The position numbers were made by a program, and so were the translations under genes. Of a DNA stretch of 64,000 nt, positions 48,701-57,219 are shown one piece after another. The stretch's first letter is position 1. Every line of letters starts with the position of its first letter. The stretch lies in the NCBI GenBank assembly GCA_963780175.1, contig CAWAAT010000001.1:372001-436000 (forward strand), in the 5' to 3' direction. The stretch comes from Brooklawnia sp963780175. Lineage in GTDB: Bacteria; Actinomycetota; Actinomycetes; Propionibacteriales; Propionibacteriaceae. The notes under the pieces are model-generated. The model made no database searches. It saw only the letters and a list, made by a program, of their open reading frames with translations, and was not told the origin of the DNA.

Positions 48701-50239
48701 CTGGGCGAAAAGTTGGCTGAAATAGTCGAACAACGAGCGGGGCAGGTCGGACAGCACCGGAAGTGGCGTATCGGAGCCCATCGACCCGATGGCCTCGGCA
48801 CCCGTGTTCGCCATCGGCGCGATGATGGCCGACAGGTCCTCGTGAGAGTAGCCGAACACCTGCTGACGCCGGGCCACCGAACTCGAGCCGTGCACGATGT
48901 GCGTCCGTTCGGGCAGGTCGTCCAGGAAGACCCGGCCCTCGTCCAACCAGGCGCCGTACGGGTGCTCGGCAGCCAACTGGTCCTTGATCTCGCGGTCGTC
49001 GATGAGCCGGTGCTCCTCAAGATCAACCAGCAGCATGCGGCCGGGCTGCAGTCGGCCCTTCAGCCGGATCGCAGCAGGGTCGACGCCCAGCACGCCGGCC
49101 TCGGACGCGAAGATCACCCGATCGTCGGTCACCCAGTAGCGGGCCGGCCGCAGGCCGTTGCGGTCCAGCGTCGCCCCGATCAGGGACCCGTCGGTGAAGG
49201 TGATGCAGGCCGGTCCGTCCCACGGTTCCATCAGGCAGGCGTGGTAGTCGAAGAAATCCCGGTGGGCGGGCGGCAGGGCGGCATTGTGCTGCCAGGCCTC
49301 GGGCACCATCATCATCACCGCGTGCGGCAGGCTGCGCCCACCCAGGTGCAGCAACTCCAGGACCTGGTCGAAGGATGCGGAGTCAGAGTTGTTGTCGGGG
49401 CAGATCGGGAACAGCCGCTCCAGATCGCCGGGGATCACGTCACTGGCCAGCAGCGCCTCCCTGGCCCTCATCCAGTTGCGGTTGCCCTTGATCGTGTTGA
49501 TCTCGCCGTTGTGCGCGATCAGCCGGTACGGGTGGGCCAACTGCCACGACGGGAAGGTGTTGGTCGAGAATCGGGAGTGCACCAGCGCCAACGCAGAGGC
49601 GAACCGCTCGTCGGTCAGGTCGGGGTAGACCTCGGTCAGTTGAGCCGTGGTGAGCATGCCCTTGTAGACCAGGGTGCGCGAGGACAGGGACGCAAAGTAG
49701 GCGCCGGCCTCGAAGCGCGAGCGACGTCGCAGACCGTAGACCTGCCGGTCGAGGTCGATCCCGCTGGCGTGTTTGCGGTCGCTGACGAAGAGCATGGCCA
49801 GGTGAGGCATGGCGTCGCGAGAGATCGGGCTGAGGGTGTCGGTCCGGACGGGCACCTCACGCCAGCCGAGCACCTTGAGGCGTTCCTCGAGCGCGATCTT
49901 CTCGATCGAGATCATGGCCAGGTCGCGCTCGGCCTCGTCCACCGGCAGGAAGGCCATTCCGACCGCGTACTGCCCGGCCGGTGGCAGCAGGAAGTCGACG
50001 TCGTCGCGAAGGAACGCGTCAGGAACCTGCACCAGGATGCCGGCACCGTCACCAGCGGCCTCGTCGGCCCCGGTGGCGCCACGGTGGTCAAGGTTCGCCA
50101 GTGCGGTCAGCCCGTCGCGCACCAGGTCGTGGGTGGGGAAACCGTCGAGCTTGGCGACGAACGCCACGCCGCAGGCGTCATGCTCGAACGCCGGGTCGTA
50201 CAGACCCTGGCGACTGGGGGCAGTCGTGGTCGACGTCAT
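45716..50239 (-). CDS. gltB: Glutamate synthase, large subunit
   Basis: Catalytic subunit of GOGAT: glutamine plus 2-oxoglutarate to two glutamate. ATG 50237-50239 with GGAGGGAG upstream gives 1507 residues. A 22-residue propeptide precedes the Ntn nucleophile Cys23 (FEHDACGVAF). Then the class II amidotransferase domain, the FMN/2-oxoglutarate synthase domain with GQLPGPKVYPWIARTRHSTP and DVVLISGHDGGTGAAPLTSI, the 3Fe-4S cysteines in CIMMRVCHKDTCPVGVATQ, and the C-terminal beta-helix. A leader hairpin lies upstream. Confidence 0.97.
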   Translation of the reverse strand: MTSTTTAPSRQGLYDPAFEHDACGVAFVAKLDGFPTHDLVRDGLTALANLDHRGATGADEAAGDGAGILVQVPDAFLRDDVDFLLPPAGQYAVGMAFLPVDEAERDLAMISIEKIALEERLKVLGWREVPVRTDTLSPISRDAMPHLAMLFVSDRKHASGIDLDRQVYGLRRRSRFEAGAYFASLSSRTLVYKGMLTTAQLTEVYPDLTDERFASALALVHSRFSTNTFPSWQLAHPYRLIAHNGEINTIKGNRNWMRAREALLASDVIPGDLERLFPICPDNNSDSASFDQVLELLHLGGRSLPHAVMMMVPEAWQHNAALPPAHRDFFDYHACLMEPWDGPACITFTDGSLIGATLDRNGLRPARYWVTDDRVIFASEAGVLGVDPAAIRLKGRLQPGRMLLVDLEEHRLIDDREIKDQLAAEHPYGAWLDEGRVFLDDLPERTHIVHGSSSVARRQQVFGYSHEDLSAIIAPMANTGAEAIGSMGSDTPLPVLSDLPRSLFDYFSQLFAQVTNPPLDAIREELVTSLEVRCGPQSNLLRPGPASARQMVMSSPVIDSEQLAKIVHLGERADRPRGLTRVISCLYDVDGGPGALRERLDEMRTEATAAIDEGALYIVLSDRHSHDDLAPIPSLLSTANMHHHLVELKKRVQIGMIVEAGDVREVHHLALLMGYGAAAVNPYLLFETAEDLARRELLVDVSPEQAISNVIHALEHGLLKVMSKMGVSTMASYQGAEIFEAIGLNSEFMAEFFSGTASRIEGIGLNELAADIASHHRRAYPRTNALPHRTLATGGQYRWRRESEQHLFDPESVFRLQHATRTGRYDVFKRYTARIDDNGSRLMTLRSLLDFAADRTPVPLDEVEPVSEIVKRFSTGAMSYGSISLEAHETLAIAMNQLGARSNTGEGGEDPERLHDPRRNSAIKQVASGRFGVTSEYLSYATDLQIKMAQGAKPGEGGQLPGPKVYPWIARTRHSTPGVGLISPPPHHDIYSIEDLKQLIHDLKCANPAARVHVKLVSEIGVGTVAAGVSKAKADVVLISGHDGGTGAAPLTSIKHAGGPWELGLAETQQTLMLNGLRDRIVVQCDGQLKTGRDVIVAALLGAEEFGFATTALVTSGCIMMRVCHKDTCPVGVATQNPELRKTFAGKPEYVVNFMQFIAQEVREYLSLLGFRSLQEAVGRVECLEPRRAVEHYKASGLDLSPILHSVDVPVDAPRHQRIAQDHELASTLDVRLIEASAGALERGETVDERLSISNVDRTVGTMLGHRVTMATQGAGLPDDTIRFELVGTAGQSFGAFLPAGVSLELVGDANDYLGKGLSGGRLAVRVDPAAKFEAAEQIIAGNVVGYGATSGEILLNGRVGERFAVRNSGATLVVEGTGDHACEYMTGGEVLICGPTGRNLAAGMSGGVAWVLDLRPELLNTEFVDAAPMTEADTRRVIELLTRQQKVTGSRRAAELLSLGAEELARRFTRIEPRDYARIMAARDLAVGRGLPQTEITEIMMEAARG

Positions 50240-50255
50240 GGGGGCTCCCTCCTGC

Positions 50256-50276
50256 CCGGACACAGACTGCGTCCGG
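50256..50276. promoter_or_regulatory. Inverted repeat in gltB leader
   Basis: CCGGAC, 9-nt loop, GTCCGG: a perfect 6-bp inverted repeat 17-37 nt before the gltB ATG, just upstream of the GGAGGGAG ribosome site and downstream of a TACTGT -10-like hexamer (50288-50293). It could be an operator or a leader hairpin. It does not match a GlnR-type site. Confidence 0.35.
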
Positions 50277-50304
50277 AGCACGACCGAACAGTAGCCGGGT
50301 TGTG

Positions 50305-51189
50305 TTACGAACTCTTTTCAGAACGGCTGCGAGGGGAGGCTGGGACCAGGCCGCCGTTCGGCGCCGCGAAGCCGAACGGCCACAGCAGGGTGCCCCGGCG
50401 GTTGCGCGACTGCCAGACGAAGAGCAGCACCGCGGACACGAAGATGATCAACGAGACGTAGCTGTTGATCCGCCAGCCACCCACCTGGTTGACCGGGTCG
50501 ATGCGCAGCGCCTCGATGAAGAACCTGCCGAAGGTGTACCAGATGACGTAGCCGGTGAAGAGCCTGCCGCGTCCCAGGTTGAAGCGCCGCTCGGCCCACA
50601 ACAGCACGAATGCCCCCACGGTGTTCCAGGCCATTTCGTAGGCGAAGGCCGGATGGTAGGTCGCGTACTGCTCGTAGCCCGCGGGGCGGTAGGCCTCGTC
50701 AACGTGTAGCGCCCACGCCACGTCGGTGGGCCTGCCGAAAAGCTCCTGGTTGAACCAGTTGCCCAGCCGTCCCAGGGCTTGTGCCACCAGCAGCGGCGGC
50801 GCCAGCACGTCGGCGAACGAGCCGAAGTGCAGATTGTGTCGCCGGCACATCACCCAGGCGGCCACTCCACCCAGCATGACCCCGCCCCAGATACCCAGGC
50901 CCCCGTTTCGGATGTTGAACGCCTGCCACGGATTGCGTCCGGGTGCGAAGTAGAGCTGGTAGTCGGTGATGACGTGGTAGAGCCGGGCGCCGACGATTCC
51001 CACGATCACCGTGACCAGGACGATGGAGTCGAACTGGTCGGCGTCACCGCCCCGCCCGACGAACCTGCGGCGGGCCCACCAGGCGCCCGCGAAGATGCCC
51101 GCCAGCACACACAGGGCATAGATTCGGATCTCGATCGGGCCGATGAAGAAGCCACCCGCCGGTGGGCTGGGTATCTCCAGTGGCGTCAT
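50305..51189 (-). CDS. lgt: Phosphatidylglycerol--prolipoprotein diacylglyceryl transferase
   Basis: Attaches diacylglycerol to the lipobox Cys of prolipoproteins in the membrane. The 294-residue protein shows about seven hydrophobic helices, starting IRIYALCVLAGIFAGAWWA. It carries the Lgt motifs GIVGARLYHVITD, IRNGGLGIWGGVMLG and LGRLGNWFNQELFGRPTDV, with the essential Arg of GRLGNWFNQE. The start overlaps the trpA stop by 4 nt. The trpA-lgt link is conserved across actinobacteria without an obvious functional reason. Confidence 0.97.
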   Translation of the reverse strand: MTPLEIPSPPAGGFFIGPIEIRIYALCVLAGIFAGAWWARRRFVGRGGDADQFDSIVLVTVIVGIVGARLYHVITDYQLYFAPGRNPWQAFNIRNGGLGIWGGVMLGGVAAWVMCRRHNLHFGSFADVLAPPLLVAQALGRLGNWFNQELFGRPTDVAWALHVDEAYRPAGYEQYATYHPAFAYEMAWNTVGAFVLLWAERRFNLGRGRLFTGYVIWYTFGRFFIEALRIDPVNQVGGWRINSYVSLIIFVSAVLLFVWQSRNRRGTLLWPFGFAAPNGGLVPASPRSRSEKSS

Positions 51190-52025
51190 CGGCCGGTCCT
51201 GCGGACCCCGGCGGCCAGGTCGGCCGCGGTGGCGCGCAACTCGCCCAGATCACCGCCGCTCTCCTCGGCCCGGATCAGGCAGTTCACCAACGCGGACCCG
51301 ACAATCACCGCGTCGGCGTAGCGACCGACCTCGGCTGCCTGGTCGCCATTTGAGACCCCCAGTCCCACACCGATCGGCAGGCAGGGGTCGGCTGCCCGGG
51401 CACGCTGGACGATCACCGGGGCCGCTGACGAGGTCTGCGTCCGGGCACCAGTCACCCCCATCACCGAGGTGGCGTACACCCAGCCGCGGCAGGCCTGCAT
51501 CGTCATCCGGATGCGCTCGTCGCTCGAACTGGGGGCGATCAGGAAGATACGATCCAGTCCATGGGCATCAGAGGCGGCGATCCAGTCGCCTGCCTCGTCC
51601 GGGGTCAGGTCGGGGGTGATCAGGCCGGCACCGCCGGCTGCGGCCAGGTCTCTGGCGAAGCCCTCGACGCCGTACTTCTCGACGAGATTCCAGTAGATCA
51701 TCACCAGCGGCACAGCCCCGGCCTGCGCCACCGCCTCGACGGCGGTGAAGACGTCCTTGGTGCGCACACCACGCTCCAAGGCCTTGGTGGTGGCGTGCTG
51801 GATGGACAACCCGTCCATCATCGGATCGGAGTAGGGCATGCCGATCTCGACCAGGTCGGCGCCCAGCCCGTCGGTGCCCTCGATGACCGCGCGCATGGCG
51901 TCCAGTGAAACGGGGACGCTGGGGTAGCCGATCGGAAGGTAGGCGATCAGTGCCGCTCGTCCGGCGTCGGTCGCCCGACGAAGCACGTGGCCCGAGATTC
52001 CGAGCCGGGGATCAAGGTCGCTCAC
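51186..52025 (-). CDS. trpA: Tryptophan synthase alpha chain
   Basis: Cleaves indole-3-glycerol phosphate and channels indole to TrpB. The 279-residue TIM barrel has the catalytic glutamate in DLVEIGMPYSDPMMDG and the second acid in GLITPDLTPDEAGDW, with GVGLGVSNGDQA near the phosphate site. Start overlaps the trpB stop by 4 nt. It belongs to trpE-trpC-trpB-trpA-lgt; trpD and trpF are not in the cluster. Confidence 0.97.
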   Translation of the reverse strand: MSDLDPRLGISGHVLRRATDAGRAALIAYLPIGYPSVPVSLDAMRAVIEGTDGLGADLVEIGMPYSDPMMDGLSIQHATTKALERGVRTKDVFTAVEAVAQAGAVPLVMIYWNLVEKYGVEGFARDLAAAGGAGLITPDLTPDEAGDWIAASDAHGLDRIFLIAPSSSDERIRMTMQACRGWVYATSVMGVTGARTQTSSAAPVIVQRARAADPCLPIGVGLGVSNGDQAAEVGRYADAVIVGSALVNCLIRAEESGGDLGELRATAADLAAGVRRTGR

Positions 52026-53266
52026 TGCAGGGCTCCTGTCGTCTTGTCTGCTACCCCGCGAATGCCGAAGTAGGCCATGGCGGTGTCGACATCCTTGTCG
52101 CCGCGACCGGAGACGTTCACCACGATCAGCGGACGAGCGTCGGGGTCGGACTCTGCGATCCGAAGTGCCAGCCGCCTGGCTCCGGCGAGCGCGTGGGCCG
52201 ACTCGATGGCCGGCATGATGCCCTCGGTCTGGCTGAGCAGGCGGAACGCGTCCATCGCCTCATCGTCGTTGACCGGCTCATAGTGGGCCCGTCCAGCTCT
52301 GGCGAGTTGGGCGTGCTGGGGGCCGACGGCCGGGTAGTCGAGTCCAGCCGAGATCGAGTGCGACTCGATGGTCTGGCCATCGGCGTCCTGCAGGACGTAG
52401 GTGCGGGTGCCGTGCAGCACGCCGATCGAGCCTCCGGTGACCGAGGCGGCATGTCGGCCGGTGGCCACGCCTTCCCCGCCGGCCTCGAACCCGTACAGGG
52501 CCACCCCCGAGTCATCAATGAAGTCCGCGAACATGCCGATCGCGTTCGAGCCGCCGCCCACGCAGGCACACACGGCGTCGGGTAGCCGCCCGAACCGGTC
52601 CAGCACCTGTGCGCGAGTCTCGGTCGAGATGATGCGCTGGAACTCGCGCACCATCATCGGGAACGGATGCGGACCTGAGGCGCTGCCGATCAGGTAATGC
52701 GTCGTGGACGCGTTGGTGACCCAGTCGCGCATGGCCTCGTTCATGGCGTCCTTGAGGGTGCGGCTGCCGGCCTCGACCGCCACGACCTCGGCGCCTAGCA
52801 GTTGCATCCGGGCAACATTGAGCGCCTGACGCTCGGTGTCCACCTTGCCCATGTAGACCCGGCACTCGAAGCCCATCAGGGCGGCGATGGTGGCGGTGGC
52901 CACCCCGTGCTGGCCTGCCCCGGTCTCGGCGATCACGCGGGTCTTACCCATCCGACGGGTCAGCAGGCCTTGGCCCAGTACGTTGTTGATCTTGTGCGAA
53001 CCGGTGTGGTTGAGGTCCTCGCGCTTGAGCAGGATGGTTGCGTTGCCGCAGTACTGGCTGAATCGGCGAGCCTGCGTCAGGGGGCTGGGGCGTCCCGCGT
53101 AGTTGACCTGGAGGTCTCGCAGTTCAGCGGCGAACTCCGGATCTTTCTGAGAAGCCAGGAAGGCTTCGGTCAACTCGCCGAGGGTGGTGAACAGTGCCTC
53201 GGGGACGAACACGCCACCGAAGTCCTCGAAGTGGCCACTGGCGTCGGGATAAGAAGAGAGGGTCAT
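52022..53266 (-). CDS. trpB: Tryptophan synthase beta chain
   Basis: PLP enzyme joining indole and serine. The 414-residue product is the TrpB1 type: GHFEDFGGVFVPEAL near the N-terminus, PLP Lys92 in REDLNHTGSHKINN, ETGAGQHGVATAT, and CVGGGSNAIGMF for the phosphate loop. Start and stop overlap trpC and trpA by 4 nt each, so stoichiometric translation is expected. Confidence 0.98.
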   Translation of the reverse strand: MTLSSYPDASGHFEDFGGVFVPEALFTTLGELTEAFLASQKDPEFAAELRDLQVNYAGRPSPLTQARRFSQYCGNATILLKREDLNHTGSHKINNVLGQGLLTRRMGKTRVIAETGAGQHGVATATIAALMGFECRVYMGKVDTERQALNVARMQLLGAEVVAVEAGSRTLKDAMNEAMRDWVTNASTTHYLIGSASGPHPFPMMVREFQRIISTETRAQVLDRFGRLPDAVCACVGGGSNAIGMFADFIDDSGVALYGFEAGGEGVATGRHAASVTGGSIGVLHGTRTYVLQDADGQTIESHSISAGLDYPAVGPQHAQLARAGRAHYEPVNDDEAMDAFRLLSQTEGIMPAIESAHALAGARRLALRIAESDPDARPLIVVNVSGRGDKDVDTAMAYFGIRGVADKTTGALQ

Positions 53267-54063
53267 CGGTTGTCCTGGTCGTCGGCGGCGGCGATCAGCG
53301 CGGCGATCGCAGCCCGGGGATTGTTGTCGGTGACCAGCGCCTCACCCACGAGAATGACGTCCGCTCCGGCAGCCCGCACCCGAGCGGCGTCGGCCGGCCG
53401 CAGAATACCCGATTCGGCCACCGTTACCACCTCGCCGCCCAGCAGCGGCGCGATGGTCTCGAACACTGAAAGGTCGACCTCAAGGGTCTTGAGGTTGCGG
53501 TTGTTGACCCCGATCAGGGTGGCCCCCACCTCGAGGGCGCGGCGCGCCTCGTCCGGGGTGTGCACCTCGACCAGCGGGGTCAGGCCCAGCTGCAGGGCCA
53601 GGGCATGCAGGCCGGACAGTTGTGCGTCGTCCAGACTGGCCACGATCAGCAGAGCCAGGTCGGCGCCGTGGGCCCTGGTCTCGTACAGCTGGTAGGCCTC
53701 GACCACGAAGTCCTTGCGCAGGATCGGCAGGTTCACCGCTGCCCGCACCGCGTCGAGGTCGGCCAGGGTGCCGCCGAACCGGCGCTGCTCGGTCAGAACC
53801 GAGATCGCCGCAGCTCCACCGGCTGCGTAGGACGACGCCAGTTCCGCAGGTTGGGCGATCGGGGCGAGCGCACCCCTGGAAGGGCTGGAGCGCTTGACCT
53901 CGGCGATCACCGACAATCCGGGACCGGCGAAGACCGGCATCGGATCACGGGCCGGCCACGCCTCTGCCGCCAACCGCACGACCTCATCCATCGGCAGCGC
54001 GGCCTTCCGCACCGCGAGGTCCTCCCGGACGCCGGCGACGATCTGATCCAGCACAGTGCTCAC
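53263..54063 (-). CDS. trpC: Indole-3-glycerol phosphate synthase
   Basis: Closes the indole ring from CdRP. The 266-residue TIM barrel shows VIAEVKRSSPSRG, the catalytic Lys and Glu segments LRKDFVVEAYQLYETRAHGAD in pieces (LRKDFVVE, YETRAHGADL), LVEVHTPDEA, IGVNNRNLKTLEVDL and VAESGI. It is monofunctional, without a TrpF domain. Start and stop overlap trpE and trpB by 4 nt. Confidence 0.97.
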   Translation of the reverse strand: MSTVLDQIVAGVREDLAVRKAALPMDEVVRLAAEAWPARDPMPVFAGPGLSVIAEVKRSSPSRGALAPIAQPAELASSYAAGGAAAISVLTEQRRFGGTLADLDAVRAAVNLPILRKDFVVEAYQLYETRAHGADLALLIVASLDDAQLSGLHALALQLGLTPLVEVHTPDEARRALEVGATLIGVNNRNLKTLEVDLSVFETIAPLLGGEVVTVAESGILRPADAARVRAAGADVILVGEALVTDNNPRAAIAALIAAADDQDNR

Positions 54064-55616
54064 GACTCCTCCTCCTGTGCCTCGAGGTGCTCAGGTGCCC
54101 TCGAGATGACCGTGGTCTGACCGGCCATGCCAACCGCGCGCAGCACCGCGGCGGCCTTGTTCTGGGTCTCCTGCTCCTCGTTCGCGGGTACGGAGTCAGC
54201 AACGATTCCGGCACCGGCCTGGACGTAGGCCGTCCCCCCGGTGATCAGGGCGGTGCGAATGGCGATGGCGGCATCCGAATCACCGGTGAAGTCGAAGTAG
54301 CCGACCACTCCCCCATAGGGTCCACGACGGCTGACTTCCAACGCCTCGATGATCTCCATGGCCCGCACCTTCGGCGCGCCGGACAGCGTGCCGGCCGGGA
54401 AACAGGCCATGGTCACGTCCAGCGCACTGCGTCCGGGCTGGACGCGGCCGACCACGCTGGCCTCCAGGTGCATGACGTGGCTGTAGCGGTGCACCGACAT
54501 GAACTCCGTGACCGCCACAGTGCCCGGCACGCAGACCCGTCCCAGATCGTTGCGGCCCAGATCCACCAGCATCACGTGCTCGGCGCGTTCCTTCTCGTCG
54601 GCCAGCAGTTCACGCTCGAGAGCCAGGTCGGAGGCAGGGTCGTCGCCTCGTGGCCGGGTGCCGGCGATCGGACGGGTGGTGGCCTGACCGTCCTTCACCG
54701 TGACCAGCGCTTCGGGGCTCGAGCCCACCAGGGCGAACTCCTGCCCCTGGCGGGTGAGCCTCAGCAGGAAGAGGTAAGGGCTGGGGTTGGTCAACCGGAG
54801 CTGGCGGTAGATGTCCAGGGCATCGGCCTGGGTGTCAACTTCGAAGCGCTGGCTGGGCACCACCTGGAAGATGTCACCCGCCTCGATGTGGCGCTTGGCC
54901 TGCTCCACCATGGCCATGAACCCCTGGGGGCTGCGTTGTCGGCGGATCAGTGGCAGCTCACTGCCGGACTGACTGGCCAGCATGCTGCCACGAGGTTGCG
55001 CCAGCCGGTTCGCCATGGCCTTGACCCGATCGACGGCGTCACGCCAGGCTTGCTCGGCTCGCTGCGGCGAGGCGTCGAAGTTGATGGCGTTGGCGATCAG
55101 CCAGATCTCGCCGGTGTGGTGGTCGAGGACCGCCAGATCACTGGCCAGCATCATCACCATGTCGGGCACACCGATGTCGTCGGGGTTGGTCTCGGGAATC
55201 CGTTCCCGCTCGCGAACCAGGTCGTAGCCGAGGTAGCCGACCATGCCCGAGGTGAAGGGTGGCAGCTTCGGATCGCGTGGCGTGTGCAGGAGTTGCAGGG
55301 TCCGTTCCAGTACCTCGAGCGGGCTTCCCTGCGTTGGCAGCCCGACGATCGGACGCCCGTGCCAGCTGACCTGCCCGTCCTGACCGACCAGCGTTGCGGC
55401 CGAGTTGACGCCGACGAACGACCAGCGCGACCAGGTGCCCTGCTCCGCGGATTCGAAGAGGAAGGTCCCGGGGCGGTGTCCACACAGCTGGTGGTACAGG
55501 GCGACCGGGGTGAGGTCATCGGCGAGCAGCCGGGCGTGGATGCTGATCACCCGACGCTGGCTGGCCTGCTCGATGAACTCGTCGAGCCCTGGGCTGATCA
55601 GTGAGTCATCGATCAC
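54060..55616 (-). CDS. trpE: Anthranilate synthase component I
   Basis: Makes anthranilate from chorismate with ammonia from TrpG. The 518-residue product has an N-terminal domain with FESAEQGTWSRWSFVG, where the Ser region is part of the Trp feedback site, and a chorismate-binding domain with IFQVVPSQRFE, ATTRPIAGTRPRG, ERAEHVMLVDLGRNDLGRV and AGTLSGAPKVRAMEIIE. GTG 55614-55616 with TGAGGAG upstream. It heads the trp unit. The 103-bp leader (55617-55719) has no Trp-rich peptide and no clear promoter; trpG is not adjacent. Confidence 0.97.
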   Translation of the reverse strand: MIDDSLISPGLDEFIEQASQRRVISIHARLLADDLTPVALYHQLCGHRPGTFLFESAEQGTWSRWSFVGVNSAATLVGQDGQVSWHGRPIVGLPTQGSPLEVLERTLQLLHTPRDPKLPPFTSGMVGYLGYDLVRERERIPETNPDDIGVPDMVMMLASDLAVLDHHTGEIWLIANAINFDASPQRAEQAWRDAVDRVKAMANRLAQPRGSMLASQSGSELPLIRRQRSPQGFMAMVEQAKRHIEAGDIFQVVPSQRFEVDTQADALDIYRQLRLTNPSPYLFLLRLTRQGQEFALVGSSPEALVTVKDGQATTRPIAGTRPRGDDPASDLALERELLADEKERAEHVMLVDLGRNDLGRVCVPGTVAVTEFMSVHRYSHVMHLEASVVGRVQPGRSALDVTMACFPAGTLSGAPKVRAMEIIEALEVSRRGPYGGVVGYFDFTGDSDAAIAIRTALITGGTAYVQAGAGIVADSVPANEEQETQNKAAAVLRAVGMAGQTTVISRAPEHLEAQEEES

Positions 55617-55719
55617 CGGAACTCCTCAGGGGCCGGTTGGCTCCGCGGCGAACGGCGACTGACTGAGGCATGAGGCCATTGTCCCGCATCGGCCAACCCG
55701 ACCCGTCGCCGTCCAGCCC

Positions 55720-57219
55720 TCAGGCGAGCCTCTCAAGCACGAGTTCCCGCACTCGGGCGGCATCGGCCTGACCCTTCATCGCCTTCATCACCGACCCGAT
55801 GAGGGCGCCGGCGGCCTGAATCTTGCCGTCCCGCACCTTCTGGGCGACGTCCGGATGGGCGAGGATCGCCTCCTCGACGGCCGCCGACAGAGCGTCGTCG
55901 TCACTGACGAGGGCCAGACCACGGGCGGCAACCACATCGGCTGGTTCACCCTCACCGGCCACCACCCCGTCGATCACCTGCCGGGCCATCGTGTCCGACA
56001 GCGTGCCGTCGTCCACCAACACCTGCAGGGCAGCGACCTGACTAGGGGTCATCCCGACATCCTCGAGAGCCACGGACGCCTCGTTGGCCCGTCGGGCCAG
56101 GTCGCCCAGCCACCACTTGCGTGCCGTGGCGGGTGAGGCGCCCGCGGACACGGTCTGATCGATCAGTCCCAGGGCGCCCTCGAAGCCTTTGACGTCCCGC
56201 ATCTCCAGATCGGTGAAACCCCATTCCTGCTGCAGGCGCGCTCGACGCGCGGCCGGCGGTTCGGGCAGGGTGGCGCGCAGTTCGGCCACCCATTCGCGGC
56301 TGGGGGCGATCGGCACCAGGTCCGGCTCGGGGAAGTACCGGTAGTCCTCGGAGGTCTCTTTCGATCGGCCCGCTGTGGTGTAGCCCTCCTCGTGCCACAT
56401 GCGAGTCTCCTGCTTCACCCGTCCGCCACTGGCCAGCACCGCACCCTGGCGACGGATCTCGTAGCGCAGTGCAGCCTCGACCGACTTCAACGAGTTCACG
56501 TTCTTGGTCTCGGTGCGGGTGCCCAGCACGGTCGACCCCTTGGGCATCAGCGAGACGTTGGCGTCGCACCGAAGGTTGCCACGCTCCATCCGGGCCTGCG
56601 ATACCCCGAGTGCCCGCATCAACTCACGCAACAGACCCATGTACTCCCGGGCGACCTCGGGGGCCTTGGTTCCGGTGCCGAGGACGGGCCTCGTGACGAT
56701 CTCCATCAGTGGCACGCCGGCCCGGTTGTAGTCGAGCAGCGAGTAGTCGGCGCCCTGAATTCGTCCGGCACCCCCCACGTGGGTGGTCTTGCCAGCATCC
56801 TCCTCCATGTGGACCCGCTCGATCGGGATGTCGTAGGACTGGCCGTCCACCTCGACGACCACCTGACCGTCGACACAGAGGGGTTCGTCGTACTGGCTGA
56901 CCTGGTAGTCCTTGGGCATGTCGGGGTAGAAGTAATTCTTCCGGGCGAACCGGCACCACTCGGCGATCCGGCAGCCCAGGCTGAGTCCGATCCGGATGGC
57001 CGACTCGACAGCCGTCCGGTTGACCACCGGCAGCGAGCCAGGCAGACCGAGGCAGACCGGGCAGGTATGGCTGTTGGGCGCGCCGCCGAAGTCGGTGCTG
57101 CAGCCGCACCACATCTTCGATGCGGTGTCGAGCTCGACATGCACCTCCAGTCCGAGAACCACGTCGTAGCGTGCCATCACCTCGTCGTAGTCCAGCAACT
57201 CGTCGAGCTCGCCGTTCAC
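55720..57219 (-). CDS. gatB: Aspartyl/glutamyl-tRNA amidotransferase subunit B
   Basis: Kinase/transamidase subunit of GatCAB that turns Asp-tRNA-Asn or Glu-tRNA-Gln into the amide form. The 499-residue product has YDVVLGLEVHVELDTASKMWCGCST with zinc cysteines, TCPVCLGLPGSLPVVN, KNYFYPDMPKDYQVSQYDEP, and a C-terminal helical YqeY-like domain ending ARVRELVLERL. GTG 57217-57219 overlaps the gatA stop in GTGA. Trailing gene of gatC-gatA-gatB. Confidence 0.97.
   Translation of the reverse strand: MNGELDELLDYDEVMARYDVVLGLEVHVELDTASKMWCGCSTDFGGAPNSHTCPVCLGLPGSLPVVNRTAVESAIRIGLSLGCRIAEWCRFARKNYFYPDMPKDYQVSQYDEPLCVDGQVVVEVDGQSYDIPIERVHMEEDAGKTTHVGGAGRIQGADYSLLDYNRAGVPLMEIVTRPVLGTGTKAPEVAREYMGLLRELMRALGVSQARMERGNLRCDANVSLMPKGSTVLGTRTETKNVNSLKSVEAALRYEIRRQGAVLASGGRVKQETRMWHEEGYTTAGRSKETSEDYRYFPEPDLVPIAPSREWVAELRATLPEPPAARRARLQQEWGFTDLEMRDVKGFEGALGLIDQTVSAGASPATARKWWLGDLARRANEASVALEDVGMTPSQVAALQVLVDDGTLSDTMARQVIDGVVAGEGEPADVVAARGLALVSDDDALSAAVEEAILAHPDVAQKVRDGKIQAAGALIGSVMKAMKGQADAARVRELVLERLA

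Noticed and set aside
50256..50315. GlnR binding site before gltB
   Set aside because: The GTnAC/GAAAC spaced pattern is not present; only a GTTAC and a GAAC occur with wrong spacing.
55617..55719. Trp attenuator upstream of trpE
   Set aside because: A short ATG frame exists in the leader but it has no tryptophan codons, and no terminator/antiterminator pair was seen.
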